Shown: positions 15,373 through 24,215, counted from the stretch's first letter. The stretch is 64,000 nt of DNA from Candidatus Magasanikbacteria bacterium RIFOXYC2_FULL_42_28 (GCA_001784435.1 MFQZ01000001.1:222173-286172), one strand, 5' to 3'. Notes: generated by a model from the letters alone, not told the origin. Translations and numbers: made by a program.

Positions 15373-16203
15373 CTACTGTAAAATCTCGTAGGTAATGCTC
15401 ACATTCATCGCCACATCTTGACTGCCAGAGGCCACCCCCGGCTCGCCGCCGCCTTTTTCCGCGCCCATCATGCTATACACCGGATATGGCCCGGGTGACG
15501 CGTCCCACTCTGAAAAACTAATCACTCCACCCAAGCGTACTCCCAAAGCGACCGCCATTTGACCAGCTTTTATTTGGGCATCTTCTAACGCCTTTTTGCG
15601 CGCCTCATTTTTTAAATTTTCCGGGTCATCAATGGTAAAATTTAAGCCCGAAACTTCTGTCGCGCCGTATTTGCCAGCCAACCCCAACACCGCGCTCACT
15701 TTGCTTAAATCGCGAATTTTAACAGTGAGTTGATTGGAAACGCGATACCCTTGCAACACCTGGCCTTTTTCTTCAGTATAATTATAATCGGGATAAATCG
15801 TATAATTGCTTTGCAAATCTTTATCAGCCACGCCCATAGTTTGTAAGTCCGCCAAAATTTGATCCATTACTTTTTTATTTTCCGCCTGCGCTTTAGAAAC
15901 ATCTTTGTCAGTGTTAGAGTGGCCAATCGTGGTAACAGCGATATCATTACTGCCACTCACTTTGCCATAACCATTAATCGCGATTTGGCGTTCAAATTTA
16001 TCGGCCTTGCCAATAAAATCATACTGCTTAATGTTATTACGAATAGTCGTGCCCAGCCAAAAAATCGCGTAGACCAATAGTACGCCAGCAAAAGTCCACA
16101 GCACTTTTTTGCCAAAATCCGCGCCCCAGCAACCGCCGCAGGCCTTATCGGCATTGACGGCGCAGCAATTTTCTTTTACTTCTTTGACAAAATTATTTGC
16201 CAT
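15373..16203 (-). CDS. SIMPL domain (DUF541) membrane-anchored protein
   Basis: 276 residues. Short N-terminal cytoplasmic part with a Cys pair (CCAVNADKACGGCWG), one transmembrane helix (about residues 30-52), then an extracytoplasmic SIMPL domain (ATTIGHSNTDKDVSKAQAEN, LQSNYTIYPDYNY, GYRVSNQLTVKIRDL, KALEDAQIKAGQMAVALG). Family members are surface or periplasmic proteins of poorly defined role. It lies between pgk and eno on the same strand, but with a terminator before eno. Confidence 0.88.
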   Translation of the reverse strand: MANNFVKEVKENCCAVNADKACGGCWGADFGKKVLWTFAGVLLVYAIFWLGTTIRNNIKQYDFIGKADKFERQIAINGYGKVSGSNDIAVTTIGHSNTDKDVSKAQAENKKVMDQILADLQTMGVADKDLQSNYTIYPDYNYTEEKGQVLQGYRVSNQLTVKIRDLSKVSAVLGLAGKYGATEVSGLNFTIDDPENLKNEARKKALEDAQIKAGQMAVALGVRLGGVISFSEWDASPGPYPVYSMMGAEKGGGEPGVASGSQDVAMNVSITYEILQ

Positions 16204-16214
16204 ATGATTATAGA

Positions 16215-16249
16215 TTATCCCGCCTACGGGATCCCGCTTGGCGGGAAAA
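16215..16249. terminator. GC palindrome at the pgk 3' end
   Basis: TCCCGCC and GGCGGGA arms enclose a second inverted repeat (TACGGGATCCCGCT) in the 47-base gap between pgk and the SIMPL gene. The T-tract after it on the minus strand is weak, so it may be a repeat or RNA-stabilising hairpin rather than a strong terminator. Confidence 0.4.
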
Positions 16250-16250
16250 A

Positions 16251-17411
16251 TTAAGTTTTTTTTAGTATTTTTATTCCCGGTAAAATTTTCCCAGATAAAT
16301 ATTCCAACATCGCCCCCCCGCCGGTTGAAACTAAATCAATCTCACCGGCTAATTTTAATTTTTCTAAAATTTCAATGGTTTCGCCGCCACCCGCTACGCC
16401 AAACGCTTGGCCTTTGGAGCGTGCCGCGAATAACCGCGCGAGCGAATAGGTGCCATATTGATAGGGGTGTTGTTCAAACCGTCCCATCGCTCCATTCCAA
16501 ATTAAAGTTTTCGCTTTTTTTATATACTGACTGAATAATTTTACTGTCGCTGGACCGATGTCAAAAATCCCTTCATTTTTGGATAATTTTAATGGCTTGA
16601 GCAAAGATACAATTCTGGCTTTTGTGCCATTGGCACACCCAACGACCACATCCACCGGCATTATTATTTTTTTATGTGCACCCAATCGCTTCATCAATTT
16701 GATATAATCTTTATCAATTAACGACGCACCCAATTGATGCCCATGTCCGGCTAAATAGGTATTAACTATCCCGCCCCCGACTAAAATATAATCGGCCTTA
16801 GTTAAAAAATTTTGTAAAATGGGAATCTTGGTCTCAATTTTCGCTCCGCCTAAAATTAATACGAGTGGTTTTTTGGCTTTGGCAGTCGCGTGCTCTAACC
16901 CTTCAATTTCTGCGCTTATCAGTAGTCCGGCGTAAGCAGGCAAATATTTGGCCACGCCTGATACTGAAGCGGACGCCCGATGCGCCACGGCAAAACCGTC
17001 TAAAACAAACAGGTCGGCAAGCCCAGCCAATTGCTTTGATAGTATTATACCACATTTTTCTTCTTCCGGAAAGAAACGGATGTTTTCTAGAAGGACAAGA
17101 CGCGCACCACTGTCATCCCGACGAAAGTCGGGATCTCTGTCCAGTCGCACTTTCTCTCCCAACAATTTTTCCAAACACTTTGCCACCGGCGCCAAAGATA
17201 ATTTTTTATCAACTCCTTTTGGCCGGCCCAAGTGCGACACCAAAATCACCCGCGCGCCTTTGCTTAATAAATATTTTATCGTCGGCAAACTTTTAATAAT
17301 TTTAAAATCTTCTTTTACTTTCCCCTTTTCAACCGGCACATTAAAATCCACCCGCACTAAAACGCGTTTGTCTTTCAAATTTTTTACTTCGGTAATTTTA
17401 CGCAAACGCAT
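16251..17411 (-). CDS. pgk: Phosphoglycerate kinase
   Basis: 386 residues. It transfers phosphate from 1,3-bisphosphoglycerate to ADP. Visible: N-terminal RVLVRVDFNVPVEKGK, the substrate loop LVSHLGRPKG, KPLVLILGGAKIETKI in the middle, and the nucleotide site GAMGRFE and AGGGETIEIL near the C-terminus. Residues 90-100 (LDRDPDFRRDD) are encoded by repeat R2 at 17111-17142, placed in frame in the N-terminal domain between VRLD and ARLVLLENIRFF. The insertion lies away from the catalytic motifs. Confidence 0.96.
   Translation of the reverse strand: MRLRKITEVKNLKDKRVLVRVDFNVPVEKGKVKEDFKIIKSLPTIKYLLSKGARVILVSHLGRPKGVDKKLSLAPVAKCLEKLLGEKVRLDRDPDFRRDDSGARLVLLENIRFFPEEEKCGIILSKQLAGLADLFVLDGFAVAHRASASVSGVAKYLPAYAGLLISAEIEGLEHATAKAKKPLVLILGGAKIETKIPILQNFLTKADYILVGGGIVNTYLAGHGHQLGASLIDKDYIKLMKRLGAHKKIIMPVDVVVGCANGTKARIVSLLKPLKLSKNEGIFDIGPATVKLFSQYIKKAKTLIWNGAMGRFEQHPYQYGTYSLARLFAARSKGQAFGVAGGGETIEILEKLKLAGEIDLVSTGGGAMLEYLSGKILPGIKILKKT
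17111..17142. repeat. Dispersed palindromic repeat R2 inside pgk
   Basis: TGTCATCCCGACGAAAGTCG followed by GGATCTCTGTCC; same flanks as the intergenic copies at 24216 and 44171, with a different loop. Translated in frame as DRDPDFRRDD. Confidence 0.85.
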
Positions 17412-17425
17412 AATTGGCTATTTTT

Positions 17426-17457
17426 GAAATTGGAAATTGGAAATTTGACATTTCGCC
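17426..17457. repeat. AT-rich dispersed repeat R6
   Basis: TTGAAATTGGAAATTGGAAA followed by TTTGACATTTCGCC, between dacA-like and pgk genes. The same sequence, including the TTTCGC end, occurs at 14003-14038. Confidence 0.75.
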
Positions 17458-17472
17458 AATATATTATACCAT

Positions 17473-18501
17473 TTATTCCGCCAACTCGCCATATCCCGCA
17501 TCCTCCGGCCAAACATAATTCGCGAGCGCCCACACTCCCAAATCGCGTGCTTCGGTAAAACGAGTTTCATTGGTGGTGGCGCCTAAAACTACCACGCGCA
17601 CTCCCCGCCCGCTCGCATCACCTAATTTTACCGCAAAATTATAACCCGACTCGCCAATATATCCGGTCTTGCCGGCAATCTGATCGTTATCAAATTTATG
17701 CGGAATCCAGCCGGTCAAAAGCCAATCCGTGCTCCAAACACGCGTCGGTTTTTTGGCTCCCACTGATTGAGCGTAATATTCCGGCGTTTGCAAAGCGCGA
17801 TAAATTTTATCCTCGCGCAACGCAAATTTTAATAACCGCGCGATATCCCGGCTGTTGCCAACATTGCCCGCATCTAATCCGGTCGGGTCGGTAAAACGCA
17901 AAGAATCCAACCGCCAAATTTTTGCTTTCGCATTCATCCGCGCCACAAATTCCGTTTTGGTCAGTCCGGTTAAACGCGCGAGCGCGTTCACCGCGCCGTT
18001 AGAAGATCCAACCAACGCTAAATTCCAAAGTTCAGTCGCCGTATATTTCTCGCCCGCAGTAGCGACACGGCTCCCAACGGCCTCATCATCGCTAAATTCC
18101 GCTGTGGCCTGCCAATCAAATTTTCTTTCTAAAATAACGAGCACGCTCATTAATTTTGTGATACTCGCGAGCGCACGCACCGCGTCCGGATTTTTAGAAA
18201 ATAATTCCGTGTCCGTGCGATTGTCCACTACCAAAACCGCTTCGGCTGTTAGTGGTAAATTAAAATCTTTTTTATCGGGCTTGACCAAAGGCACAAGCGG
18301 ATGGCTCACTGGTAAGACCGCTGGTTTTATATCGCCACCTACAAGCAAAGTTTGACGTGGTGTTAATTTTGGCAATTCTGGCGGTGTCACCACATTCGGC
18401 ACAATCGAAACCGTACTAAAAAAAAGTCCGCCTATCCCCAAAAAGGCAAGCGAAAAAGAAAAAAATCCGTCTTTTAAATTGGAATTATTTTCAGGTGTCA
18501 T
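17473..18501 (-). CDS. dacA: Serine-type D-alanyl-D-alanine carboxypeptidase (peptidase S11)
   Basis: 342 residues with an N-terminal hydrophobic helix (FSLAFLGIGGLFFSTVSIV) that exports or anchors it. Penicillin-binding motifs in order: SxxK as ASITKLM (catalytic Ser and Lys), SxN as GSSNGAVNA, and KTG as AGKTGYIGESG. It trims the terminal D-Ala from peptidoglycan stem peptides. The C-terminal beta domain of PBP5 is absent or very short. Its stop lies 3 bases from the scpB start on the same strand; transcription runs scpA-scpB-dacA. Confidence 0.93.
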   Translation of the reverse strand: MTPENNSNLKDGFFSFSLAFLGIGGLFFSTVSIVPNVVTPPELPKLTPRQTLLVGGDIKPAVLPVSHPLVPLVKPDKKDFNLPLTAEAVLVVDNRTDTELFSKNPDAVRALASITKLMSVLVILERKFDWQATAEFSDDEAVGSRVATAGEKYTATELWNLALVGSSNGAVNALARLTGLTKTEFVARMNAKAKIWRLDSLRFTDPTGLDAGNVGNSRDIARLLKFALREDKIYRALQTPEYYAQSVGAKKPTRVWSTDWLLTGWIPHKFDNDQIAGKTGYIGESGYNFAVKLGDASGRGVRVVVLGATTNETRFTEARDLGVWALANYVWPEDAGYGELAE

Positions 18502-18503
18502 AA

Positions 18504-19046
18504 TTATACGGTCGGTTGCGTCGCGCGCGCGGCCGTCAGATACTCGTGATTATGCAAAGTCGCATAATCCGGCAATTCATGTAAAGAATTTAATCCTAAG
18601 CGGCGCAAATAATCCATCGTCACTTCGTAAGTTGGTAATAAATTAGTCGCATCATCGCGCTCTTTCACCAGTCCCCGCATCATTAAATTACGCAAAATCA
18701 AAGCGCAATTCACACCGCGAATTTGTTCTAATTCCGGTTTGGTTATCGGCCCGCAATACGAAATCACGGTTAGAGTTTCTAATTGCGGGCGAGTTAATTC
18801 CCCCGACACTTCGGCTTTGATAAAATTTTCCGCCACCGTTTGATTATCCGGACTCGCAACCATTTGGTATTCATCATTATTTTCCACAATCACCACGCCA
18901 GAATTTTCCACATTATATTTTGCGCGCAATTCAGTGACAACAGTCAAAACTTCTTCAGCCGAAACATTTAATGCCTTGGCTAATTTTTTAACGCCAAGCG
19001 GTTTAGACGCTACGAATAGGATTGATTCTAATTGAGAGACAAGCAT
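18504..19046 (-). CDS. scpB: Segregation and condensation protein B
   Basis: 180 residues made of two winged-helix domains. LESILFVASKPLGVKKLAKAL at the N-terminus and TLTVISYCGPITKPELEQIRG with LRNLMMRGLVKE in the second domain are typical of ScpB. It binds ScpA and completes the SMC condensin complex that compacts and segregates the chromosome. It lies directly after scpA (9-base gap). Confidence 0.95.
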   Translation of the reverse strand: MLVSQLESILFVASKPLGVKKLAKALNVSAEEVLTVVTELRAKYNVENSGVVIVENNDEYQMVASPDNQTVAENFIKAEVSGELTRPQLETLTVISYCGPITKPELEQIRGVNCALILRNLMMRGLVKERDDATNLLPTYEVTMDYLRRLGLNSLHELPDYATLHNHEYLTAARATQPTV

Positions 19047-19055
19047 AAAATAAAA

Positions 19056-19748
19056 TTAAATTTTTACAATTTCCATATCGCCAAACGCGCTCGTCTGTCG
19101 CGCCGACGCTTTGGCTTCTTTTAATAAATCTAACACCGCCAAAAATGTCACTATTACATCGGTGCGACTTTCGGCTTTTTCTAAAACACTTCTAAAATTA
19201 AAACTTTTGTGCGTTTTTAAAATTTCCCACAGTGCGACTACTCTTTCTTTTACGGATAATCCCCTGTCAATTTGCACACGTGGCAGTGGATTAATCGGTT
19301 TCAAACGCGTTAACAATTTTTCAAACGACGCGCGCAAATCTTCTATTTTTGCATTCGCCGGTAAAACAAATTCTTTTAATTTAATTGGCGGTTCAACGCG
19401 ACCATACGCCACTCTGCCTTCATTCCATTTACCTTCAATAATTTTACTCGCCTCCACATATTGGCGATACAATTTTAATTGGTCAGCGAGGTTAGGGCCG
19501 TCATCTTCTTCGGGATATAAATATGGCAGTAAAGTGCGTGATTTTAAATATACCAATTTTGTGGCGACAACTAAAAAATCCGCCAACTGCTCGGAACGCT
19601 CGCCGTCTAATTTATCCAAGTATTTAATAAACTGCTCGGTCACTTGCGAAAGAGAAACTTCGGTAATATTTAATTTCTCCTCGTCAATTAATTGGAGGAG
19701 TAAATCTAACGGCCCTTCAAATTTTTCTAGTTTTAGTTCGTGGATCAT
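19056..19748 (-). CDS. scpA: Segregation and condensation protein A
   Basis: 230 residues. The kleisin signature FEGPLDLLLQLIDEEKLNI is at the N-terminus, followed by FLVVATKLVYLKSRTLLP; the C-terminal winged helix contains VVALWEILKTHK and VTFLAVLDLLKEAKA. It bridges the SMC heads. First gene of scpA-scpB-dacA; the upstream gap (19750-19868) is filled with repeats R1 and R2. Confidence 0.95.
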   Translation of the reverse strand: MIHELKLEKFEGPLDLLLQLIDEEKLNITEVSLSQVTEQFIKYLDKLDGERSEQLADFLVVATKLVYLKSRTLLPYLYPEEDDGPNLADQLKLYRQYVEASKIIEGKWNEGRVAYGRVEPPIKLKEFVLPANAKIEDLRASFEKLLTRLKPINPLPRVQIDRGLSVKERVVALWEILKTHKSFNFRSVLEKAESRTDVIVTFLAVLDLLKEAKASARQTSAFGDMEIVKI

Positions 19749-19756
19749 AATAGTTA

Positions 19757-19863
19757 ACTGTCATCCCGAGCGTAGCCGAGGGATCCCTTAATGTTGACAT
19801 TGTTTTTGATGTTGACTATAAGGGATTCCTCCGCTCCCTGCGACGGTCGGTCGGAATGACAAG
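19757..19863. repeat. Composite repeat R1/R2 between aspS and scpA
   Basis: TGTCATCCCGAGCGTAGCCG at the left and CGGTCGGTCGGAATGACA at the right face each other, with inner arms GGGATCCCTTA and TAAGGGATTCC. The centre contains TGTTGACATTGT, which may supply a -35 element. Confidence 0.8.
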
Positions 19864-19868
19864 TGATA

Positions 19869-21218
19869 TTACTGTTTATACTCCGGCGGAGAAATTTGTA
19901 AATCTATTCTATTTAAATCACGCGGAAATAGGGTAGCGTATTTTACATTATCAATTTCCAGCAAGCGCGCTGTCAAACGCTCTAATCCCAAACCAAATCC
20001 GCCTTCTGGGGGCATACCGTATTTAAACGCTTCCAAATAAAATTTAAAATCCTCCGGATTCAATCCTTTATTTTCCATACTTTTAACAAGCGCATTGTAA
20101 TCGTTGTGACGCTGTCCGCCGGAAGTAATTTCAATTCCACGAAACAACAAATCAAAACTTTTGGTAAATTCCGGATTTTTTTCATCAGGATACGTATACA
20201 TCGGACGCTTGGAGGTCGGATAATGTGTGACAAAAATAAAATCAGAATTAAAGATGGTTTTAGCATATTCACCAAGCCATTTTTCTTCACTTGGTTCCAA
20301 ATCCGGCTCGCTAATGTGATCTACGCCGGTTTTTTCTTTGATTAATTGCTGAACTTCGCGCAAAGTCATAAACGGAACTTTTTCCGGCAAGAGTGGGCGC
20401 GCATATTTCCATATTTTTAATTCACTGGAAACGGTCGCATCCAAATGATTTAAAATGTGGCGCATCATTGCCATTTCCAAATCCATCACATCATGGTGAT
20501 CGGTAATCATCCCCATTTCCAAATCCAATCCGGTAAATTCATTCAAGTGGCGCGTGGTGGCGTGCTGTTCCGCGCGAAAACAATTTCCCACCGCGAATAC
20601 GCGTTCAAAAACTCCGACCATAATTTGCTTATAAAATTGCGGACTTTGCGCGAGAGTCGCTTTATTTTTTAAATATGATACTTCAAACACATCGGCTCCA
20701 CCCTCGGCCGCGGCCGCCACAATTTTAGGCGCTTGAATTTCGGTAAAACCTTGCGTATTTAAATAATCACGAAAGCCACGGACAATTTCCGCTTGAATTT
20801 TAAACACCGCGCGATATTTATCCGCACGCAAAGTCAAAGGTAAATAATCCAAATGCACATCCATGCCAATTTTTTCATCTTCCAAATCCAACGGCAATGG
20901 CTCGGCCTCGGCTAAAACTTTTAACTCCTTGGCTAAAACTTCCACCATCCCAGTCGGCATTTCCGGATTTTGTTGTTTGGCGCCACGCGCGTTTACGACA
21001 CCGCGAATTTCCACGACCCATTCCGGGCGCACGGTTTTTAATTTTTCTTGACTCGCTTCGTCCAATTCTGCCGGCACGCCGACAACCTGAACAATTCCAG
21101 CGCGGTCGCGCAAATCCAAAAATACGATTTTTCCCATGTTGCGGCGGGCATTGACCCAGCCTTTTAGTGTTACCTCTTGGCCGATTTTGTTATTGGTTTC
21201 TACAGATAATGTTCTCAT
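19869..21218 (-). CDS. aspS: Aspartyl-tRNA synthetase, archaeal/eukaryotic type
   Basis: 449 residues, much shorter than the roughly 590-residue bacterial AspRS because the bacterial GAD insertion is missing. N-terminal OB-fold anticodon domain (VTLKGWVNARRNMGKIVFL), then the class II catalytic core with QSPQFYKQIM, FRAEQHATTRHLNEFTGLDLE (motif 2 region) and GFGLGLERLTARLL (motif 3). The archaeal-type layout in bacteria is often non-discriminating, charging both tRNA-Asp and tRNA-Asn with a later GatCAB step; that is known for the family and only inferred here. Confidence 0.92.
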   Translation of the reverse strand: MRTLSVETNNKIGQEVTLKGWVNARRNMGKIVFLDLRDRAGIVQVVGVPAELDEASQEKLKTVRPEWVVEIRGVVNARGAKQQNPEMPTGMVEVLAKELKVLAEAEPLPLDLEDEKIGMDVHLDYLPLTLRADKYRAVFKIQAEIVRGFRDYLNTQGFTEIQAPKIVAAAAEGGADVFEVSYLKNKATLAQSPQFYKQIMVGVFERVFAVGNCFRAEQHATTRHLNEFTGLDLEMGMITDHHDVMDLEMAMMRHILNHLDATVSSELKIWKYARPLLPEKVPFMTLREVQQLIKEKTGVDHISEPDLEPSEEKWLGEYAKTIFNSDFIFVTHYPTSKRPMYTYPDEKNPEFTKSFDLLFRGIEITSGGQRHNDYNALVKSMENKGLNPEDFKFYLEAFKYGMPPEGGFGLGLERLTARLLEIDNVKYATLFPRDLNRIDLQISPPEYKQ

Positions 21219-21220
21219 AT

Positions 21221-21802
21221 TTAATTTTTTCTTGATTTCATTATTAATTTTTTAAACATTTGATAATTTTCTTCTGTTTCTTTTTTACAAATATCAAGCG
21301 ATAATATTTTATGTTTTTCGTCAATTTTTGATTCCATAAACTGTAAATTTTTATCCAAATCTTCCGAATCACGTTTCCCCAATAATGTCATATACGCAAA
21401 AAATCCCCTGGCGCTTAAAAATCGATAGCAATCGGCATTGGCACAGATTTCTGCTTCTAGACAGCTAAAAGGAACTGCGCCGTGGTGCGCTTCTATGCAA
21501 TTTATTACTTTATTTTTTAAATCATCGTCAACTCGTAATTCTGATAGCCACTCACTACCCCATTTAGAACTCATTGCCACATGGTCTTGAATTTTGCCTT
21601 CTTTTAAGGCCTGGCCCAATTTACAATCCATCAAATAACAACCGGCCTTTACAATATTAACGTCGACACCTAATTTTTCCGCTAATTCTATCCCCTTTTG
21701 TTCGGAAATTACAAAATGTTCTGGAATTGGCGTACCATATTTTTCCGTCTCCGCCCAGGCTAATTGTCTTAATTTTTGTAAAACTTCTTCACTCAAAGAC
21801 AT
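21221..21802 (-). CDS. HD-superfamily-like protein with altered metal motif
   Basis: 193 residues. The helical pattern follows HD phosphohydrolases: KAGCYLMDCKLGQ stands where H-D-I-G-K is expected, then DHVAMSS, IEAHHGAVP and EAEICANADCYRFLS (the usual late Asp region). Several His and Asp ligands remain, but the first HD pair is MD, so activity is uncertain. It starts 9 bases upstream of nothing conserved and ends 2 bases before aspS on the same strand, so co-transcription with aspS is likely. Specific substrate unknown. Confidence 0.6.
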   Translation of the reverse strand: MSLSEEVLQKLRQLAWAETEKYGTPIPEHFVISEQKGIELAEKLGVDVNIVKAGCYLMDCKLGQALKEGKIQDHVAMSSKWGSEWLSELRVDDDLKNKVINCIEAHHGAVPFSCLEAEICANADCYRFLSARGFFAYMTLLGKRDSEDLDKNLQFMESKIDEKHKILSLDICKKETEENYQMFKKLIMKSRKN

Positions 21803-21813
21803 ATTGATTTAAA

Positions 21814-22155
21814 TCATGGTATCTTATTTCTCGCCGCCATTGCAAACTCAAAAAAATATTTTTCCATTTTTTCCGGTGTGTCGCCATATTGCCTGTCGCC
21901 ATAAAAAGTGTCAGCTAACACCTCACGCGCCCGACAAATTTCTTTCAATTTCGGACCATGCCAACGAATATCCGCAATTGTTAAATCTAGCAATTCAAAA
22001 CCACGCTCAAGCGCTTTATCGCGCATTTCCCGCATCCCTTTTACCTCCCATTTAGCCGCCCGGCCAACTTCACTGCCAACATTGCCTAACTGTTCGCACA
22101 GCGTCAAAGTTTGCCATTTGCCAGTCGCTTGGTCAGCGTGAATAAAATCTGCCAT
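21814..22155 (-). CDS. Conserved small helical protein of unknown function
   Basis: 113 residues from the ATG at 22155; a longer start overlapping the upstream gene is possible. All-helical with ADFIHADQATGKWQ at the N-terminus, LCEQLGNVGSEVGRAAKW and a C-terminal EKMEKYFFEFAMAARNKI. No membrane helix or known catalytic motif. I recall no named domain. It sits in a run of small minus-strand genes between the DUF5674 gene and the HD-like gene, with 2-10 base gaps. Confidence 0.65.
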   Translation of the reverse strand: MADFIHADQATGKWQTLTLCEQLGNVGSEVGRAAKWEVKGMREMRDKALERGFELLDLTIADIRWHGPKLKEICRAREVLADTFYGDRQYGDTPEKMEKYFFEFAMAARNKIP

Positions 22156-22156
22156 A

Positions 22157-22507
22157 TCAATCAACAATTAATTTACCAACCAATGCCAAAATCTGCTCAC
22201 GAATTTGCTCATCTTCCACACTACGCGAACGATTATTTTGACGCGGACGAATATTTATCATTGAATCGAATTCAATCCTATCCGCAACCGGCAAATCCGG
22301 ATAAATATTTATCCCCCACAAATCATTTTGCTTAGAACCATCTTCTAATAATAATTGCTCTTCATCAGCGTGCATTTCCCCGCCCAAAGCCATTTTTCCA
22401 CGCGACAAATCAACCACAATCTTAACCATATCACCCATTCTTTGGCTGGCGATTTCTTTTATTTTTGCTATGGTAATTGGTTGATCAGTAATCAATATTT
22501 CACTCAT
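22157..22507 (-). CDS. DUF5674 family protein
   Basis: 116 residues from the ATG at 22507 (the frame is open further upstream, overlapping the next gene). The conserved core MVKIVVDLSRGKMALGGEMH, LLLEDGS, DLWGINIYP, INIRPRQNNRS and a C-terminal EQIREQILALVGKLI fit DUF5674, a small family common in CPR bacteria and a few others. Function unknown. It is followed almost directly by the helical protein gene at 21814-22155. Confidence 0.8.
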   Translation of the reverse strand: MSEILITDQPITIAKIKEIASQRMGDMVKIVVDLSRGKMALGGEMHADEEQLLLEDGSKQNDLWGINIYPDLPVADRIEFDSMINIRPRQNNRSRSVEDEQIREQILALVGKLIVD

Positions 22508-22517
22508 ATTTTTATAA

Positions 22518-23036
22518 TTATTTCCACCACCGCGGTAAGATATCAGAACATATCTGCCATCTTTCCACGTCAATTAAATCACGGTGATTGCGTAAAATAA
22601 ATGGGAGATTTCGAACGCGCGATCCCGGATATATGCCAACAATTTTACCATTCGCGTCGGCAATCGTAATTACACGTTCTTTTCCCGAAGCCACATCGGC
22701 AATCGATAAATCAATATTACCATCTAACATCTGAGCCTGTCTATATGCCGAAATCCAACCACCTAAACAATCAATAAAATATCCACCGATACCACACATC
22801 GCGCCGATACAAAATGACTCATCGCCAAAAGCCCGAACATAAAAACTGGAAATTGGGACGTGATCGTCCGGTGGCGCCCAACCGGTAGATTCTCCCGCCT
22901 TTTCAAAGGTATTCATGCCTAATATTATCCCTTTATAACTTCTAACACCAAATGGATAACGCCAAGCTACAACAATAACCACAGTCGTAATAACCACTGC
23001 TAATATTATAATAATTTTTTTATGATTGAATTTCAT
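22518..23036 (-). CDS. Membrane-anchored protein of unknown function
   Basis: 172 residues from the ATG at 23036. One N-terminal membrane helix (IIIILAVVITTVVIVVAW), then an extracytoplasmic domain with several Cys (SFCIGAMCGIGGYFIDCLGG) and a closing segment DVERWQICSDILPRWW. The domain is not one I recognise. The start lies 1 base after the stop of the L,D-transpeptidase-like remnant at 23038-23193, and the gene end is 10 bases before the DUF5674 gene. Confidence 0.6.
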   Translation of the reverse strand: MKFNHKKIIIILAVVITTVVIVVAWRYPFGVRSYKGIILGMNTFEKAGESTGWAPPDDHVPISSFYVRAFGDESFCIGAMCGIGGYFIDCLGGWISAYRQAQMLDGNIDLSIADVASGKERVITIADANGKIVGIYPGSRVRNLPFILRNHRDLIDVERWQICSDILPRWWK

Positions 23037-23037
23037 A

Positions 23038-23193
23038 TCATTCAACAACCTCTAATACCCCAACACTTTGACTGTCGCCCTTGCGCGCTTTGACCAACAT
23101 ATCATAAATTTCACCCCATTTCTTTTGATCTAACACCGTAATACAACCCAAAGAATGTCGGCCAGTATGAATATAACGCTCACCACTATGCCA
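23038..23193 (-). pseudogene. Remnant of an L,D-transpeptidase/DUF2778-like gene
   Basis: Between gap and the next gene, 51 codons without a start codon encode WHSGERYIHTGRHSLGCITV and then LDQKKWGEIYDMLVKARKG, ending in a TGA. H-T-G...S-L-G-C-I is the catalytic His/Cys signature of YkuD-like and DUF2778 peptidoglycan enzymes. Only this C-terminal piece is left: upstream the frame enters the 3' end of gap, so the N-terminal part has been lost, probably by a deletion. It could also be a piece misplaced by assembly. Non-functional as seen. Confidence 0.55.
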
Positions 23194-23197
23194 ATGA

Positions 23198-24193
23198 TTA
23201 ACCAAACAACTCCGCCATTTCTATCATGCGATGGGCGTAGCCACATTCATTATCATACCATGCCACCACTTTTACCAAATTGCCACCGACGACATTCGTA
23301 AGCGCGCTATCCACAATTGCCGAGTAAGTATTGCCGACATAATCAGACGACACTAGTGGCTCTGATGATACTGCCAATACACCAGCAAAACGCGCGGTTT
23401 GCGAAGCGGCCAATAACGCCAAATTAACTTCTTCTTTGGTCACATTTTTTTTCAAAACCGCGGTAATATCGGACAAGGAACAAGTTGGTACTGGCACACG
23501 AAACGCTACGCCATCAAAAATTCCTTTTAAATTTGCCTTTGCTTCCCCCACAGCTTTGGCTGCACCAGTAGAAGTCGGCACGATATTTTCCGCGGCCGCG
23601 CGCGCCCGGCGCAAGTCCTTGTGCGGACCGTCTTGTAAATTTTGGTCGGCGGTGTAACCGTGCACCGTGCTCATCAAAGCTTTTTCAATGCCAAATTTTT
23701 CGTCTAATACGGCCATTACCGGGCCAATACAATTAGTAGTGCAAGAAGCGTTGTTAATTACACGAGATTTTTCCTGGCTAACCTTGCCACAATTTACCGC
23801 GCGGACATAGGTCGGGACATCGGCGCCTTTAGCCGGAGCGGAAATTATTACTTTGCCGGCACCGGCGGTCAAATGCGCCGAAGCGGAAATTTTATCGGTA
23901 AATCGGCCAGTGCATTCCAGAACTATATCTACTTTTAATTTTTTCCATGGCAACATCGCCGGATCTTTTTCCGCAAACACCGGAATTTTTTTACCCTTAA
24001 CAATTAAATTTTTTTCATCATACGAAACTTCCACCTCCCATTTTCCATAGGCAGTATCATATTGCAAAAGATGCGCCAAAGTTTTCGTATCGGTCAAATC
24101 ATTAACCGCGACAACTTTAACATTTTTACGACCCCAAGCGGCTTTAAACGCCTGGCGACCGATACGACCGAAGCCGTTGATTGCGATGTTCAT
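23198..24193 (-). CDS. gap: Glyceraldehyde-3-phosphate dehydrogenase, type I
   Basis: 331 residues, usual length. N-terminal NAD-binding INGFGRIGRQAF, catalytic Cys in NNASCTTNCIGP, catalytic His in STVHGYTADQ, substrate site PTSTGAAKAVG, and the C-terminal VAWYDNECGYAHRM. It oxidises glyceraldehyde-3-phosphate to 1,3-bisphosphoglycerate, the step before Pgk. It stands alone, apart from the pgk-eno-gpmI region 6 kb away. Confidence 0.97.
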   Translation of the reverse strand: MNIAINGFGRIGRQAFKAAWGRKNVKVVAVNDLTDTKTLAHLLQYDTAYGKWEVEVSYDEKNLIVKGKKIPVFAEKDPAMLPWKKLKVDIVLECTGRFTDKISASAHLTAGAGKVIISAPAKGADVPTYVRAVNCGKVSQEKSRVINNASCTTNCIGPVMAVLDEKFGIEKALMSTVHGYTADQNLQDGPHKDLRRARAAAENIVPTSTGAAKAVGEAKANLKGIFDGVAFRVPVPTCSLSDITAVLKKNVTKEEVNLALLAASQTARFAGVLAVSSEPLVSSDYVGNTYSAIVDSALTNVVGGNLVKVVAWYDNECGYAHRMIEMAELFG

Positions 24194-24215
24194 AGATAAT
24201 AATTAGAAATAAGAT

